This document shows, in pieces, positions 1-6,215 of a DNA stretch of 6,215 bases. The stretch spans positions 203-6,417 of the forward strand of contig PLZZ01000033.1 of assembly GCA_003153585.1 (NCBI GenBank), read 5' to 3'. Position 1 is the first letter of the stretch. Each line of letters begins with the position of its first letter. Source of the stretch: Acidobacteriota bacterium (GTDB lineage Bacteria > Acidobacteriota > Terriglobia > Acidiferrales > UBA7541). The notes beneath the pieces were generated by a model that saw nothing but the letters and a program-made list of their open reading frames with translations, had not been told where the DNA came from and ran no database searches. The position numbers were made by a program, and so were the translations under genes.

Positions 1-438
1 CCGCACAATCGTTTCTTTACTCGCGAGTTACATCCGTACCAGGCAGAGCTTCTGCTAGGCATGGTTCGTAGAATGGATGGAATTCGCGACCACATTTCCC
101 GCCTCGTTCACATTTACCAGGAAGTTTTTAAAAACACAACAATTGTCCCCGTTATTTCCGCCGATTGCGACGCCGGTGCGATGATGCGCTTTCCTGTTGT
201 ATTTCCCGGGAAGAATCGCGACGAAGTTCTGCGCCGCGCCGAACAATATGGGCTCCAGTTGAAGAGCGGGTGGCGCGCCACGTTGTCCGAACAGTCTGAC
301 AATTCCCGATTTCCGAATGCTGTATGGGCGTCGCGAAATGTAACTTTGGTCCCGCTATACACGGGTCTTGCTTTAAAATCAGCCGAATCCCTCGCTCGAA
401 GCCTAGTACAAACCGTGCGGCAGCTCGAGACAAGATAG
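1..438 (+). CDS. DegT/DnrJ/EryC1/StrS-family aminotransferase, C-terminal part (5' end outside window)
   Basis: The reading frame is open from base 1 to a TAG stop at 436-438, giving 145 residues with no start inside the window, so the ATG at 61 is internal. The family is PLP-dependent and usually transaminates keto-sugar nucleotides to amino sugars in the cytoplasm. Some members are dehydratases or cyclitol enzymes. What is visible is the small C-terminal domain: residues 10-45 match the family helix in which a conserved Gln-Ala precedes a long amphipathic segment (HPYQAELLLGMVRRMDGI, then a Tyr-containing helix). Near the end, VTLVPLYTGL (about 114-123) corresponds to the family's LPLYPGL-type segment before the last helix. 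The PLP-binding lysine and the cofactor site lie in the missing N-terminal part, so catalytic competence and substrate cannot be judged. It faces the glycan operon tail to tail and is therefore transcribed separately. Family assignment is fairly firm; substrate is unknown. Confidence 0.8.
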   Translation, partial: PHNRFFTRELHPYQAELLLGMVRRMDGIRDHISRLVHIYQEVFKNTTIVPVISADCDAGAMMRFPVVFPGKNRDEVLRRAEQYGLQLKSGWRATLSEQSDNSRFPNAVWASRNVTLVPLYTGLALKSAESLARSLVQTVRQLETR

Positions 439-480
439 ATTGGTGATCTGCGACGGTCGAGTTTATCAACGCGGAAAGGA

Positions 481-493
481 CACCGGGGCGGTG
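481..493. terminator. Weak hairpin in the convergent junction, possible terminator
   Basis: A perfect 5-bp stem (CACCG/CGGTG) with a GGG loop lies between the two convergent stop codons (438 and 513). On the plus strand it is followed by an interrupted T-rich stretch (GTCGTTTGTTTGG) rather than a clean T tract. On the minus strand it is followed by TCCTTTCC. The position is right for a terminator of one or both genes, but the stem is short and the tail is poor, so this is only a candidate. Nothing else stands out in the 74-base gap. Confidence 0.22.
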
Positions 494-512
494 GTCGTTT
501 GTTTGGTCTTGA

Positions 513-1241
513 TCAGCCGCACTTGTAAACAAAAAAATTCTGACCCCAGCTGTCTTTTCGCATTACTTCGCGCATTCTGGGGTCCGAACGAAATTGCGCT
601 ATTTCCGGGCCCTGGACTTCCCCCAATCGTTCCGTGTAGATAATTGTTAGTGTTTCCTTCCTGTGCGCGGCACGCTTCGCTAGTTTTGAACGGACGAGGT
701 CATAAAAATCCAATGAGAAGGCCCGAAAGATAAAGAACACATCATCGTCGGTGTGATCACAATATTCAAGGACATCGCCGTGAATGAGATTAATGGACTC
801 CTTATTCGCAGGAGGGAGGTTCGATTTGTCTACGTTTTCTCGCGCGGCAGTGTGTAGGTCGAGTGCCAATTCGACGCCTGTTACTCTCTCAAATCCATAC
901 TCGGCCGCAATAATACAGGGGCGACCCAGACCGGAACCAAGATCGACGAAGTGAAGCGTCCTCGGCAAGTTGAGTTCTCGGAGAAGCCAGCGAAATGCCC
1001 ACCCATTGACGGGCCCATAGGCCGTCGCGCGAGACAGTTTTGAAGGATCAAATGAGGTGTCGGAGAGTTCAACATGCCCGCTCGTTGCGATATTGTATTT
1101 CCGATCGAATAGCTTGAGATATTGGTCATCTATCATTGCCACAACAACGGCAATCGTTTTCATGATGCCATGGCCGCGCAAGAGTTGCCCCGCGCGTTGT
1201 ATTGCGGTCCTAATTGTGAAATTTTGCAAAATGTTTCTCAT
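513..1241 (-). CDS. Class I SAM-dependent methyltransferase
   Basis: This 242-residue protein is a predicted cytoplasmic SAM-dependent methyltransferase. The Rossmann-fold SAM site is clear: motif I is FVDLGSGLGR at 98-107, followed by an acidic residue at the end of the second strand (GVEL, Glu124) and HGDVLEY at 154-160 for the later SAM-pocket strand. The N-terminal segment FDRKYNIATSG (45-55) followed by VEL resembles a lead-in I recall from a family of uncharacterised bacterial methyltransferases in which this precedes motif I by about 45 residues. The start at 1241 is chosen because residues 10-45 (an RAGQLLRGHG-type helix) also look like that family's N-terminus. However, no good Shine-Dalgarno site precedes it, and Met27 (1163) or Met36 (1136) are alternatives. 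The start ATG overlaps, as ATGA, the stop codon of the open frame lying upstream, which suggests translational coupling. Its place in the glycan operon suggests a sugar or glycolipid substrate. The acceptor and the methylated atom are unknown. Confidence 0.8.
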   Translation of the reverse strand: MRNILQNFTIRTAIQRAGQLLRGHGIMKTIAVVVAMIDDQYLKLFDRKYNIATSGHVELSDTSFDPSKLSRATAYGPVNGWAFRWLLRELNLPRTLHFVDLGSGLGRPCIIAAEYGFERVTGVELALDLHTAARENVDKSNLPPANKESINLIHGDVLEYCDHTDDDVFFIFRAFSLDFYDLVRSKLAKRAAHRKETLTIIYTERLGEVQGPEIAQFRSDPRMREVMRKDSWGQNFFVYKCG

Positions 1242-1386
1242 AGGAAATCTGATGTATCCGGAACCTTTCGTATGGCTGCTGGCGGAGTAATGAATTGTTG
1301 TGCCGATGTGGCGTTCACGCTGTTCGTTGCGAGATCCACGTAGATGACGGGTTTCCCCGCGACCTCCGCGGCTTTCTTAACTTCAT
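1238..1386 (-). pseudogene. Possible small broken gene between the two methyltransferase genes
   Basis: An ATG at 1386-1384 overlaps the FkbM stop codon as ATGA and has a good Shine-Dalgarno site (AGGA at 1395-1392, five bases upstream). Its own frame ends after only 23 arginine-rich codons, at TGA 1317-1315. A second frame is open from 1408 down to TGA 1240-1238. It reads like coding sequence (for example KPVIYVDLATNSVN) and ends in an ATGA overlap with the next methyltransferase gene. One missing base, for instance in the G4 tract at 1355-1358 (CCCC on the plus strand), would join the two into 49 codons from ATG to stop. I do not recognise the product. Alternatives are a C-terminal extension of the FkbM protein reached by a frame change, a sequencing error, or chance open frames. 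Confidence 0.35.
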
Positions 1387-2357
1387 TGGTTTCCTGCGTC
1401 TCGTTGGTTCAACCCGGTCCGGGATCCATGCAATATTAGGGTGAAAACAGGCAACTTGCTGGCCGAGGAAGCCAGCGATTCCAGTCGTCCTTCCTTCACG
1501 CCCGACCACCATGGTCGCTCACGAAACCACTTCCCGATCCAGGGCTGATCCCAAAGGCGATCGATCAGGACACCTTGTGAATATCCTAACTCTCGCAACT
1601 CAAGTAAAGCGGATTGAATTTTCTCCCAGCCCAATGCAAAGGTATGGAATTCGATAAATAGAAGCGGACGATACTCAAGAAGAACCTGGCGGGCTCCAGA
1701 AAGAATCATCAGTTCTCCGCCATCAACATCCATCCGGAGAGCCGTTGGTCGGAAAGTCGGAAAATCTTTCAAAATGTTGTCCAGCGTTTTCACTTCAACT
1801 GGAATTACGCCCTTAGGCAAGAGGGAATCGTCTCGAATCAAGCTGCCCCAGTTCGGGACCTGTGACTCGTAGAAATCGGCCGTTTCGTTCCTCTCACCAA
1901 TTGCCCAGGGAAAAATCTGGATGTTTTGCTGCGGGGTACGGCACACGTTGCGGGTCAGTATTTCAAAATTCCCCGGAACTGGCTCGAATCCCAGGATCTT
2001 TCCAGAATCACCGATGGCATTTCTTGCCAATCGGAGGAAGTAACCGATGTTGGACCCGACATCGATGACGTGCCCTCCGGGCGCCAGAAGCTTGGAGTAA
2101 ATGGCGCTGGCGATCGGCTCATGCGCGCCGAATAAATACAAACTCTCGTTGATTCCCCTCATCGAGGCATGAAGTTCAAGGTCATCGCCAAACAGAGAGA
2201 TTATTTTCGGACCCGAATTGCCATTCCGGAAGGCCCTGCCTCGAATTCGTTCGTGACGATGATAATAATAGTTATAAGCGGTTTCCCTCAATACGTGTCG
2301 AGGACCTCTCTCAGCAAGTAGCCGCAAGCCCTTGCGCACTCGCCGCATGGGCATCAT
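1383..2357 (-). CDS. FkbM-family SAM-dependent methyltransferase
   Basis: This is a 324-residue protein of the FkbM family, class I methyltransferases that typically O-methylate hydroxyls on polyketides or sugars and are frequent in glycan clusters. Visible motifs in order are the SAM-binding loop IDVGSNIGYF (98-107), GFEP (123-126) with the acidic residue expected to hold the SAM ribose, AIG (152-154), the VKTLDNIL segment (189-196), and the family's late strand-loop LRMDVDGGE (207-215), where the common form is closer to DVEGAE. The N-terminal 60 residues are basic and tyrosine-rich (YNYYYHRH at 28-35). Start choice is uncertain: ATGs occur at 2357, 2354 and 2348, no strong Shine-Dalgarno site is present (a GGAG sits about 11 bases before the first), and an in-frame TAG upstream rules out a longer protein. 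It lies 55 bases after the GT2 gene in the same operon. A sugar methylation role is inferred from context. Confidence 0.88.
   Translation of the reverse strand: MMPMRRVRKGLRLLAERGPRHVLRETAYNYYYHRHERIRGRAFRNGNSGPKIISLFGDDLELHASMRGINESLYLFGAHEPIASAIYSKLLAPGGHVIDVGSNIGYFLRLARNAIGDSGKILGFEPVPGNFEILTRNVCRTPQQNIQIFPWAIGERNETADFYESQVPNWGSLIRDDSLLPKGVIPVEVKTLDNILKDFPTFRPTALRMDVDGGELMILSGARQVLLEYRPLLFIEFHTFALGWEKIQSALLELRELGYSQGVLIDRLWDQPWIGKWFRERPWWSGVKEGRLESLASSASKLPVFTLILHGSRTGLNQRDAGNQ
1392..1395 (-). promoter_or_regulatory. Shine-Dalgarno site for the small disrupted ORF
   Basis: AGGA on the minus strand lies five bases before the ATG at 1386, inside the last codons of the FkbM gene. It is the strongest reason to think that a cistron once began, or still begins, at this ATG. 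Confidence 0.4.
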
Positions 2358-2412
2358 GCGGGGACCGGCTCCATTTCCGATAGCAGCCTATTAACAACCA
2401 TCCGATATGAAA

Positions 2413-3426
2413 TCACGCGGGTATTTGCCGTTTTTTGCGCAATGAATCTTGCCGGATTACTAATTTTCGAGTGAACCCGGGAAGGACGTGGCTCAAGATC
2501 CATTTCACTGCAGTCTTGGCTGTAAAGCGGATCCTGATGGCCTCCGCGAGTGCTCGGCGTGCAGCTTTATAGTCGCGCTCATCAAGACTACAATCTGCCC
2601 ATCCGTTTTGAACTTCCTCCAGGCGCATAAGTATGATTTTCTTTTCTTCATTTCTTGAGTCACCAATCAAATTCAACCACTTCTCGTACATATACTGAAG
2701 CTGTCGCAAATGAGATCTCTCATCATCCGAAATATGCTCGACGATGCCGACGGCACGGTTTGGCGTTCTATCGATCTGGACAAGAGGTCGGTTGACGTAG
2801 CAGAAGCCTGTTACAAGTGCCAAACGAAAAAGGAAATCGGTGTCCTCGCCTATACGCAGTTGCGGATCGAACCCTCCGATTTTATCAACAAGGTCCCGGG
2901 GAACAATGAGGGTTTGCACGTAAATGCCTGCCGGGGGCTTTAGAAGGTGTTTGACCGTGTCCGCCAGTTTGCCGATATCCTCTGTAGACCCCATACGAGC
3001 ACGCTCGAAAACAGTCATTGCCAATTGAGGGTTATTGATGTATCTCGCATCAGTAAAACATGCTCTGCTTTCCTCGCCACATTCCTGGATCGCGCGAACT
3101 TGTGTTTCGAGTTTATCGGACATCCAGCAATCGTCCGAGTCTAGAAACGCAAACCAATCTCCGGTTGTCCGCAAAATGCCTTGGTTGAGCGCAACACTCT
3201 TGCCCTGATTCGGCTGATAGATATAGTCGACATGCACCGCGTGCTCCGGCCTTTCCGACAAATAACGTTTGATGTCTCTAGCCGTTTCGTCAGTAGAACC
3301 ATCGTCTACCACTATCACATCGTGCGCTGCATACGTTTGCGCGAGAACGCTCTCAAGAGCTTTCACAACAAGCTCAGCACGGTTGTACGTTGGAATAATT
3401 ACTGAAAAACTTGGCATTAACCCCAT
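2413..3426 (-). CDS. Family 2 (GT-A) glycosyltransferase
   Basis: This 337-residue cytoplasmic or membrane-associated glycosyltransferase transfers a sugar from a nucleotide donor, usually with inversion and a divalent metal. The GT-A fold is plain: SVIIPTYNR (8-16), the nucleotide-binding VDDGSTDET (40-48), the QGKSVALNQG helix (74-83), the metal-binding DSDD (96-99) and the acceptor-side GGFDPQLRIGEDTDFLFRL (184-202), whose Glu-Asp pair (194-195) is the usual catalytic-base position. The C-terminal 100 residues look helical, with an AARRALAEAIRIR repeat-like helix (288-300) common in O-antigen GT2 enzymes. No membrane span is evident. The start at 3426 has AGGA eight bases upstream. Met4 (3417) is possible but its only purine-rich site is too close. 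It follows the GT4 gene by 17 bases. Donor, acceptor and linkage cannot be read from sequence. Confidence 0.92.
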   Translation of the reverse strand: MGLMPSFSVIIPTYNRAELVVKALESVLAQTYAAHDVIVVDDGSTDETARDIKRYLSERPEHAVHVDYIYQPNQGKSVALNQGILRTTGDWFAFLDSDDCWMSDKLETQVRAIQECGEESRACFTDARYINNPQLAMTVFERARMGSTEDIGKLADTVKHLLKPPAGIYVQTLIVPRDLVDKIGGFDPQLRIGEDTDFLFRLALVTGFCYVNRPLVQIDRTPNRAVGIVEHISDDERSHLRQLQYMYEKWLNLIGDSRNEEKKIILMRLEEVQNGWADCSLDERDYKAARRALAEAIRIRFTAKTAVKWILSHVLPGFTRKLVIRQDSLRKKRQIPA

Positions 3427-3434
3427 TATTGCAA

Positions 3435-3449
3435 TCCTAGGACCTAGGT
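3435..3449 (-). promoter_or_regulatory. Overlapping CCTAGG palindromes spanning the GT4 stop and GT2 ribosome binding site
   Basis: Two 8-base palindromes, TCCTAGGA (3435-3442) and ACCTAGGT (3442-3449), share one base. Together they can fold into a small hairpin. The TAG stop of the GT4 gene (3446-3444) lies in one arm, and the AGGA Shine-Dalgarno site of the GT2 gene (3438-3435) lies at the foot of the other arm. A ribosome finishing the GT4 gene would open it, so it could couple translation of the two genes. The sequence is directly visible; the coupling role is inference. Confidence 0.35.
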
Positions 3450-4541
3450 AGTCGATCCGGTGAATATTCTTGTTCTTGAATTACCAGGCGCAGTTGGATG
3501 ACGATCATCCTGACGCGCCAGCCTTCCCAGCGTGGCCTCGAGAGCATCCACACATTTCTCCCAGGTGAATTGTCGCGAAGTTTCGAGTGCGTTCTTCTGA
3601 ATCCGTGTTCGAAGATCGGGATTGTTAAGCAAGAGCAAAATCCGACTTATGATTTGCTCAACGTCGCCGACGGGGACCAAAAAGCCGTTCTGCCCATCCA
3701 CGATCTGGTCCTTCGGTCCTCCGCAATCCGTTGCCACCACGGCGCATCCGCAAGCCATCGCCTCCAGGACTGGCATCGAAAACCCTTCCGACTCGCTGGC
3801 CATAATCCATACCTGGCTCCGCGAGTAGATGTCTCGAGCTTGATCAACTGTCGGCTGACGCAAATAAATACTTCGACTAATTCCTCTTGGGCGCCGGTCT
3901 CCACTGAACACCCGCAGCTGTACATCCGGTCTTAACTTTGACAGGCCTTGCAAGACTCCAATTACCGTTTTGGGATCCTTCACCGGATGCGATCCATATA
4001 TTGTTCCAACCCCGTCTCTCGACGATTCAGGAACCGCTGGAAAGTATTCGCCAAGATCAATCCCGTTGTGGATAACACCCAAGAACTCGCCGTTGCCCTC
4101 CTTTTCAACGAGGTCTTTTAGATAAGTAGCTACTGCAATTTTCGGAATCGGCAGGCTAAAAGCTTTCTTGCGACGATCCAACCGGTCCGGCGTCGAGCCA
4201 TGCAGGTACTGCAGCTTCGGATTCTGGAGTGAACCGAGCAGATCCATTTGAGCGGAAATGATCATCCCCACGGCCACGATGATTTCACCCTCGTCGAAGT
4301 GGCACCCGCCGAGACCTTTGAATGCGGCGATAGGCCCTTTGAATTGCGCCAGCCAAGAGGGCGCATTGCCATATAGGATCCGGTTGCGCGCCGCTTTCGC
4401 CCAGTCGAGAACCGAAAAATCAGGTTCTTCGTGAAGTATGCGAACCTCGTGCCCCCGATTCCGCAACATCTCGGCGACAATGCTCGTACATCTCACTCCG
4501 CCTGAATTCCCTGAGCCGGGAAGTACAAATGCGATCTTCAT
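3444..4541 (-). CDS. Family 4 (GT-B) glycosyltransferase
   Basis: This 365-residue enzyme is a predicted retaining glycosyltransferase that adds a sugar from a nucleotide donor to a growing lipid-linked glycan on the cytoplasmic face of the membrane. It has two Rossmann-like halves. The N-terminal half begins MKIAFVLPG with a glycine-rich acceptor loop (GSGNSGG, 9-15). The C-terminal half carries HNGID (158-162), the HPVKDP segment (185-190) with a lysine near the donor-phosphate site, and the family's E-x7-E signature at Glu252 and Glu260 within EGFSMPVLEAMACG, followed by VVATDCGG and NGFLVP. The start at 4541 is chosen because MKIAFVLPG is the natural first strand and AAAAGGG lies seven bases upstream. 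The frame stays open for 67 more codons, but that part lies largely over the flippase gene and looks non-coding. It sits 70 bases after the flippase gene and 17 before the GT2 gene. Confidence 0.92.
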   Translation of the reverse strand: MKIAFVLPGSGNSGGVRCTSIVAEMLRNRGHEVRILHEEPDFSVLDWAKAARNRILYGNAPSWLAQFKGPIAAFKGLGGCHFDEGEIIVAVGMIISAQMDLLGSLQNPKLQYLHGSTPDRLDRRKKAFSLPIPKIAVATYLKDLVEKEGNGEFLGVIHNGIDLGEYFPAVPESSRDGVGTIYGSHPVKDPKTVIGVLQGLSKLRPDVQLRVFSGDRRPRGISRSIYLRQPTVDQARDIYSRSQVWIMASESEGFSMPVLEAMACGCAVVATDCGGPKDQIVDGQNGFLVPVGDVEQIISRILLLLNNPDLRTRIQKNALETSRQFTWEKCVDALEATLGRLARQDDRHPTAPGNSRTRIFTGSTT

Positions 4542-4548
4542 TAGGATT

Positions 4549-4555
4549 CCCTTTT
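4549..4555 (-). promoter_or_regulatory. Shine-Dalgarno site deciding the GT4 gene start
   Basis: AAAAGGG on the minus strand ends seven bases before the ATG at 4541. It supports that start over the longer open frame reaching back to 4742 inside the flippase gene. Confidence 0.6.
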
Positions 4556-4611
4556 CGGCGCGACCTATTAAAGGCCACCAAGTCCGTTCGCAGATTCGTG
4601 GGACTGAATAC

Positions 4612-6165
4612 TCAAGAAATTGGCTCAATCCTAGCGGGGGGCGCCACTGGCGCTTGGGTCCTCGCGGCGCCCAGCAATGCTGTCGTGATCTGGCCGCGTT
4701 CTGAGGCGTCAAATGCCATAAAATACACGACAGCAATCGCAAGGATCGCCTGAACGGTGATCATTGCAAGGACCGCCGTTAGGCTCTGCCACGGTACCAG
4801 TCGAAAAAACAAAAGCCACGGCCCAACTACTCCGATGGCGCCAGCCAACGTCGCCCGTCCGAACAAGCCGACATAATAGTCCCAAACGGATATGCCACTC
4901 TTCCAACAGACATAAGCCGGCTGGATAAACAGCCTAACGATGAAGCTAGGAACGGCTGTGCCCATGGCTACTCCGACCATTCCATAGATGCGCACCCAGT
5001 ACAGGCTGAGAACCAAGTTTGCTATGGCCTCACACAAGCTGATCCGAGCGACAAAACGATTCAATGACATACCAAACAAAAATGATATGGAGGGCCCCTG
5101 AGCCGCGTCGAAGAAAACGCCGATCGTGAGAAACACGAGAGGCCAATAGGCGTCGGCGTAGTTTTCGCCCATCCACGCATGGATGAATGCGCGTCCGTAC
5201 ACAATCAAAAGCAATGCAATGATCGCGCCAGCAGAGGCCGAAACCTTTGTGCCGAATTTCAGGACGCGCCTTATTCCATCGTAGTCCCTGGATCCCAGCA
5301 ACACGCTAAACCAAGGCTGCAATAAACCCATCAGAGAGATCATCAACTCCATGAACGACATTGCCAGGCGCGAACCAATCGCATAGTGGGTTACGGCACC
5401 GACGCTCAAGAACGCCCCGATAACCCAAGCATCGATATAGTAACGGACTTGATAACTAATTTTAGATACGAACGAAAAACTACTGTAATGGAGAAGTTGC
5501 TTGAGCGCCGGCCCAGTAACATAAGCAAACGACAAATGAACCGGGCGCTGGATTCTGCGAAGAACGAAATAGTCGGCTACGTAAGTGCCTATGTCCGTGA
5601 GAATTGTTACAGTGGCGATCGCCACCAGCGCCCCGTGCGCTTCAATCGCTGCCACGATGAACACTGTCCGTAGAATAAGTCCGGCCAGGCCGATCAGCGT
5701 GAGCAGATCCCAGCGCAGGTGCGCCGAAAGGGCACCCACAAAAGCTCGCCCCGGAAAACCAATTGCGAAGCCAACTCCCATAATAAGCAGGGCGTCACGC
5801 AGTGCAGTTGCCTGGGCCGCATCGACAAAGCGGTGGGCGAGGAAGGCGATGACCGTCGAGACTATCAAGATGACTACACCAATAGCCGCGAAGACGAAGA
5901 ACGAAAGTGAAATCGCTCGGTTTGCCCCTTCCTTATCATTCGCACCCACGGCCTTGCCAACGTAGAATTGAACCGCACTGACAATTCCAAAATCCATGAT
6001 GCCGTAATAGCCGAGAATAGAACCAATGAGCGCCCAGTATCCGTATAAGTGGTCTCCCAAGTGGTGGACCAGGAATGGCATCATGAAAAAAGCCACGAGG
6101 ATTGAAATGGCGAGCCCAGCGACTCGTAGACTCGAACCGTGGATTATTTTGCGAATGGATTCCAT
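4612..6165 (-). CDS. MOP-superfamily oligosaccharide/polysaccharide flippase (Wzx-like)
   Basis: This 517-residue integral inner-membrane protein is predicted to flip an undecaprenyl-linked oligosaccharide from the cytoplasmic to the periplasmic face. About 14 hydrophobic segments can be traced: roughly residues 13-33, 43-66, 87-109, 121-145, 151-174, 178-200, 244-265, 269-290, 308-328, 339-365, 376-391, 393-416, 430-455 and 462-484. This agrees with the family's usual 12-14 spans and its length of about 400-520 residues. The N-terminal block with MMPFLVHHLGDHLYGYWALIGSI and the following LGYYGIMDFGI is typical of the polysaccharide-biosynthesis flippase family (helices 1-2, with the YG and DFG-like turns). 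It ends in a cytoplasmic Ala/Pro-rich tail (500-517). The start at 6165 has AGGT six bases upstream. It is the first complete gene of the minus-strand operon. Lipid-linked glycan export is inferred from family and neighbours; the exact glycan is unknown. Confidence 0.9.
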   Translation of the reverse strand: MESIRKIIHGSSLRVAGLAISILVAFFMMPFLVHHLGDHLYGYWALIGSILGYYGIMDFGIVSAVQFYVGKAVGANDKEGANRAISLSFFVFAAIGVVILIVSTVIAFLAHRFVDAAQATALRDALLIMGVGFAIGFPGRAFVGALSAHLRWDLLTLIGLAGLILRTVFIVAAIEAHGALVAIATVTILTDIGTYVADYFVLRRIQRPVHLSFAYVTGPALKQLLHYSSFSFVSKISYQVRYYIDAWVIGAFLSVGAVTHYAIGSRLAMSFMELMISLMGLLQPWFSVLLGSRDYDGIRRVLKFGTKVSASAGAIIALLLIVYGRAFIHAWMGENYADAYWPLVFLTIGVFFDAAQGPSISFLFGMSLNRFVARISLCEAIANLVLSLYWVRIYGMVGVAMGTAVPSFIVRLFIQPAYVCWKSGISVWDYYVGLFGRATLAGAIGVVGPWLLFFRLVPWQSLTAVLAMITVQAILAIAVVYFMAFDASERGQITTALLGAARTQAPVAPPARIEPIS

Positions 6166-6170
6166 GTTTT

Positions 6171-6174
6171 ACCT
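6171..6174 (-). promoter_or_regulatory. Shine-Dalgarno site of the flippase gene
   Basis: AGGT on the minus strand lies six bases before the ATG at 6165 and supports that start. A TAA (6171-6169) overlaps the site and could be the stop of a preceding gene. The remaining bases to the right edge are too few to show a promoter. Confidence 0.5.
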
Positions 6175-6215
6175 GATGAAAGTTCCTGAGAACCCGCTGA
6201 GTTGAGCAACGTGGA

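Noticed and set aside
152..532. A 126-codon minus-strand ORF opposite the aminotransferase gene.
   Set aside because: It is antisense to a recognisable aminotransferase C-terminal domain, extends into the methyltransferase 3' end, and shows no family features.
440..643. A 67-codon plus-strand ORF just after the aminotransferase stop.
   Set aside because: About two thirds of it overlaps the methyltransferase gene on the other strand, it has no evident ribosome binding site, and the product is unrecognisable.
3498..3935. A 145-codon plus-strand ORF opposite the GT4 gene.
   Set aside because: It is the shadow of the GT4 C-terminal domain, whose E-x7-E and donor-site motifs lie in the minus-strand frame.
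4542..4742. A 67-codon N-terminal extension of the GT4 glycosyltransferase overlapping the flippase gene.
   Set aside because: The extra residues look unlike protein of this family, most of the stretch overlaps the flippase C-terminus, and the ATG at 4541 begins the expected first strand with AAAAGGG just upstream.
5585..5965. A 126-codon plus-strand ORF rich in Ala, Arg, Thr and Ser.
   Set aside because: It is antisense to the flippase gene, which has clear membrane-protein coding character. The ORF has low-complexity composition and no recognisable domain.
1..6215. Search for CRISPR arrays, insertion-sequence ends, tRNA/rRNA genes, riboswitch-like structures and defence or toxin-antitoxin genes.
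   Set aside because: By eye there are no regularly spaced repeats, transposase genes, tRNA-like cloverleafs or recognisable defence domains. Nearly all of the window is taken up by glycan genes.

Overview
This is an ordinary-looking piece of a surface-glycan (O-antigen, exopolysaccharide or glycolipid) biosynthesis locus from an unidentified bacterium. Base composition is mixed, roughly half G+C by eye. Shine-Dalgarno-like sites precede several genes, and gene spacing is tight and bacterial. The gene content (lipid-linked glycan flippase, two glycosyltransferase types, FkbM methyltransferase, sugar-aminotransferase family) fits many Gram-negative soil or water bacteria. Nothing in the window fixes the phylum.

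Layout, read along the minus strand from the right edge: a MOP-superfamily oligosaccharide flippase (6165-4612), a GT4/GT-B glycosyltransferase (4541-3444), a GT2/GT-A glycosyltransferase (3426-2413), an FkbM-family methyltransferase (2357-1383), a 141-base interval that looks like a small broken gene (about 1386-1238), and a second class I SAM methyltransferase (1241-513). All point the same way with gaps of 17 to 141 bases, so they probably form one operon whose promoter lies beyond the right edge. On the plus strand, the C-terminal part of a DegT/DnrJ/EryC1/StrS-family aminotransferase (1-438) enters from the left edge and converges on the operon. The 74-base junction holds a weak hairpin.

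Working model (inference): the aminotransferase family makes amino sugars or nucleotide-linked amino-sugar precursors. The two glycosyltransferases extend a lipid-linked oligosaccharide, the methyltransferases may decorate sugars, and the flippase moves the finished lipid-linked unit across the inner membrane. No polymerase, initiating phosphoglycosyl transferase or ligase is visible, so the pathway is incomplete here.

I found no sign of a CRISPR array, mobile element, tRNA/rRNA gene, defence system or other exotic system. The most interesting spot is the interval between the two methyltransferase genes. It looks like a 49-codon gene with ATGA overlaps at both ends, broken by a single-base frame change. 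A smaller curiosity is a pair of overlapping CCTAGG palindromes covering the GT4 stop codon and the GT2 ribosome binding site.
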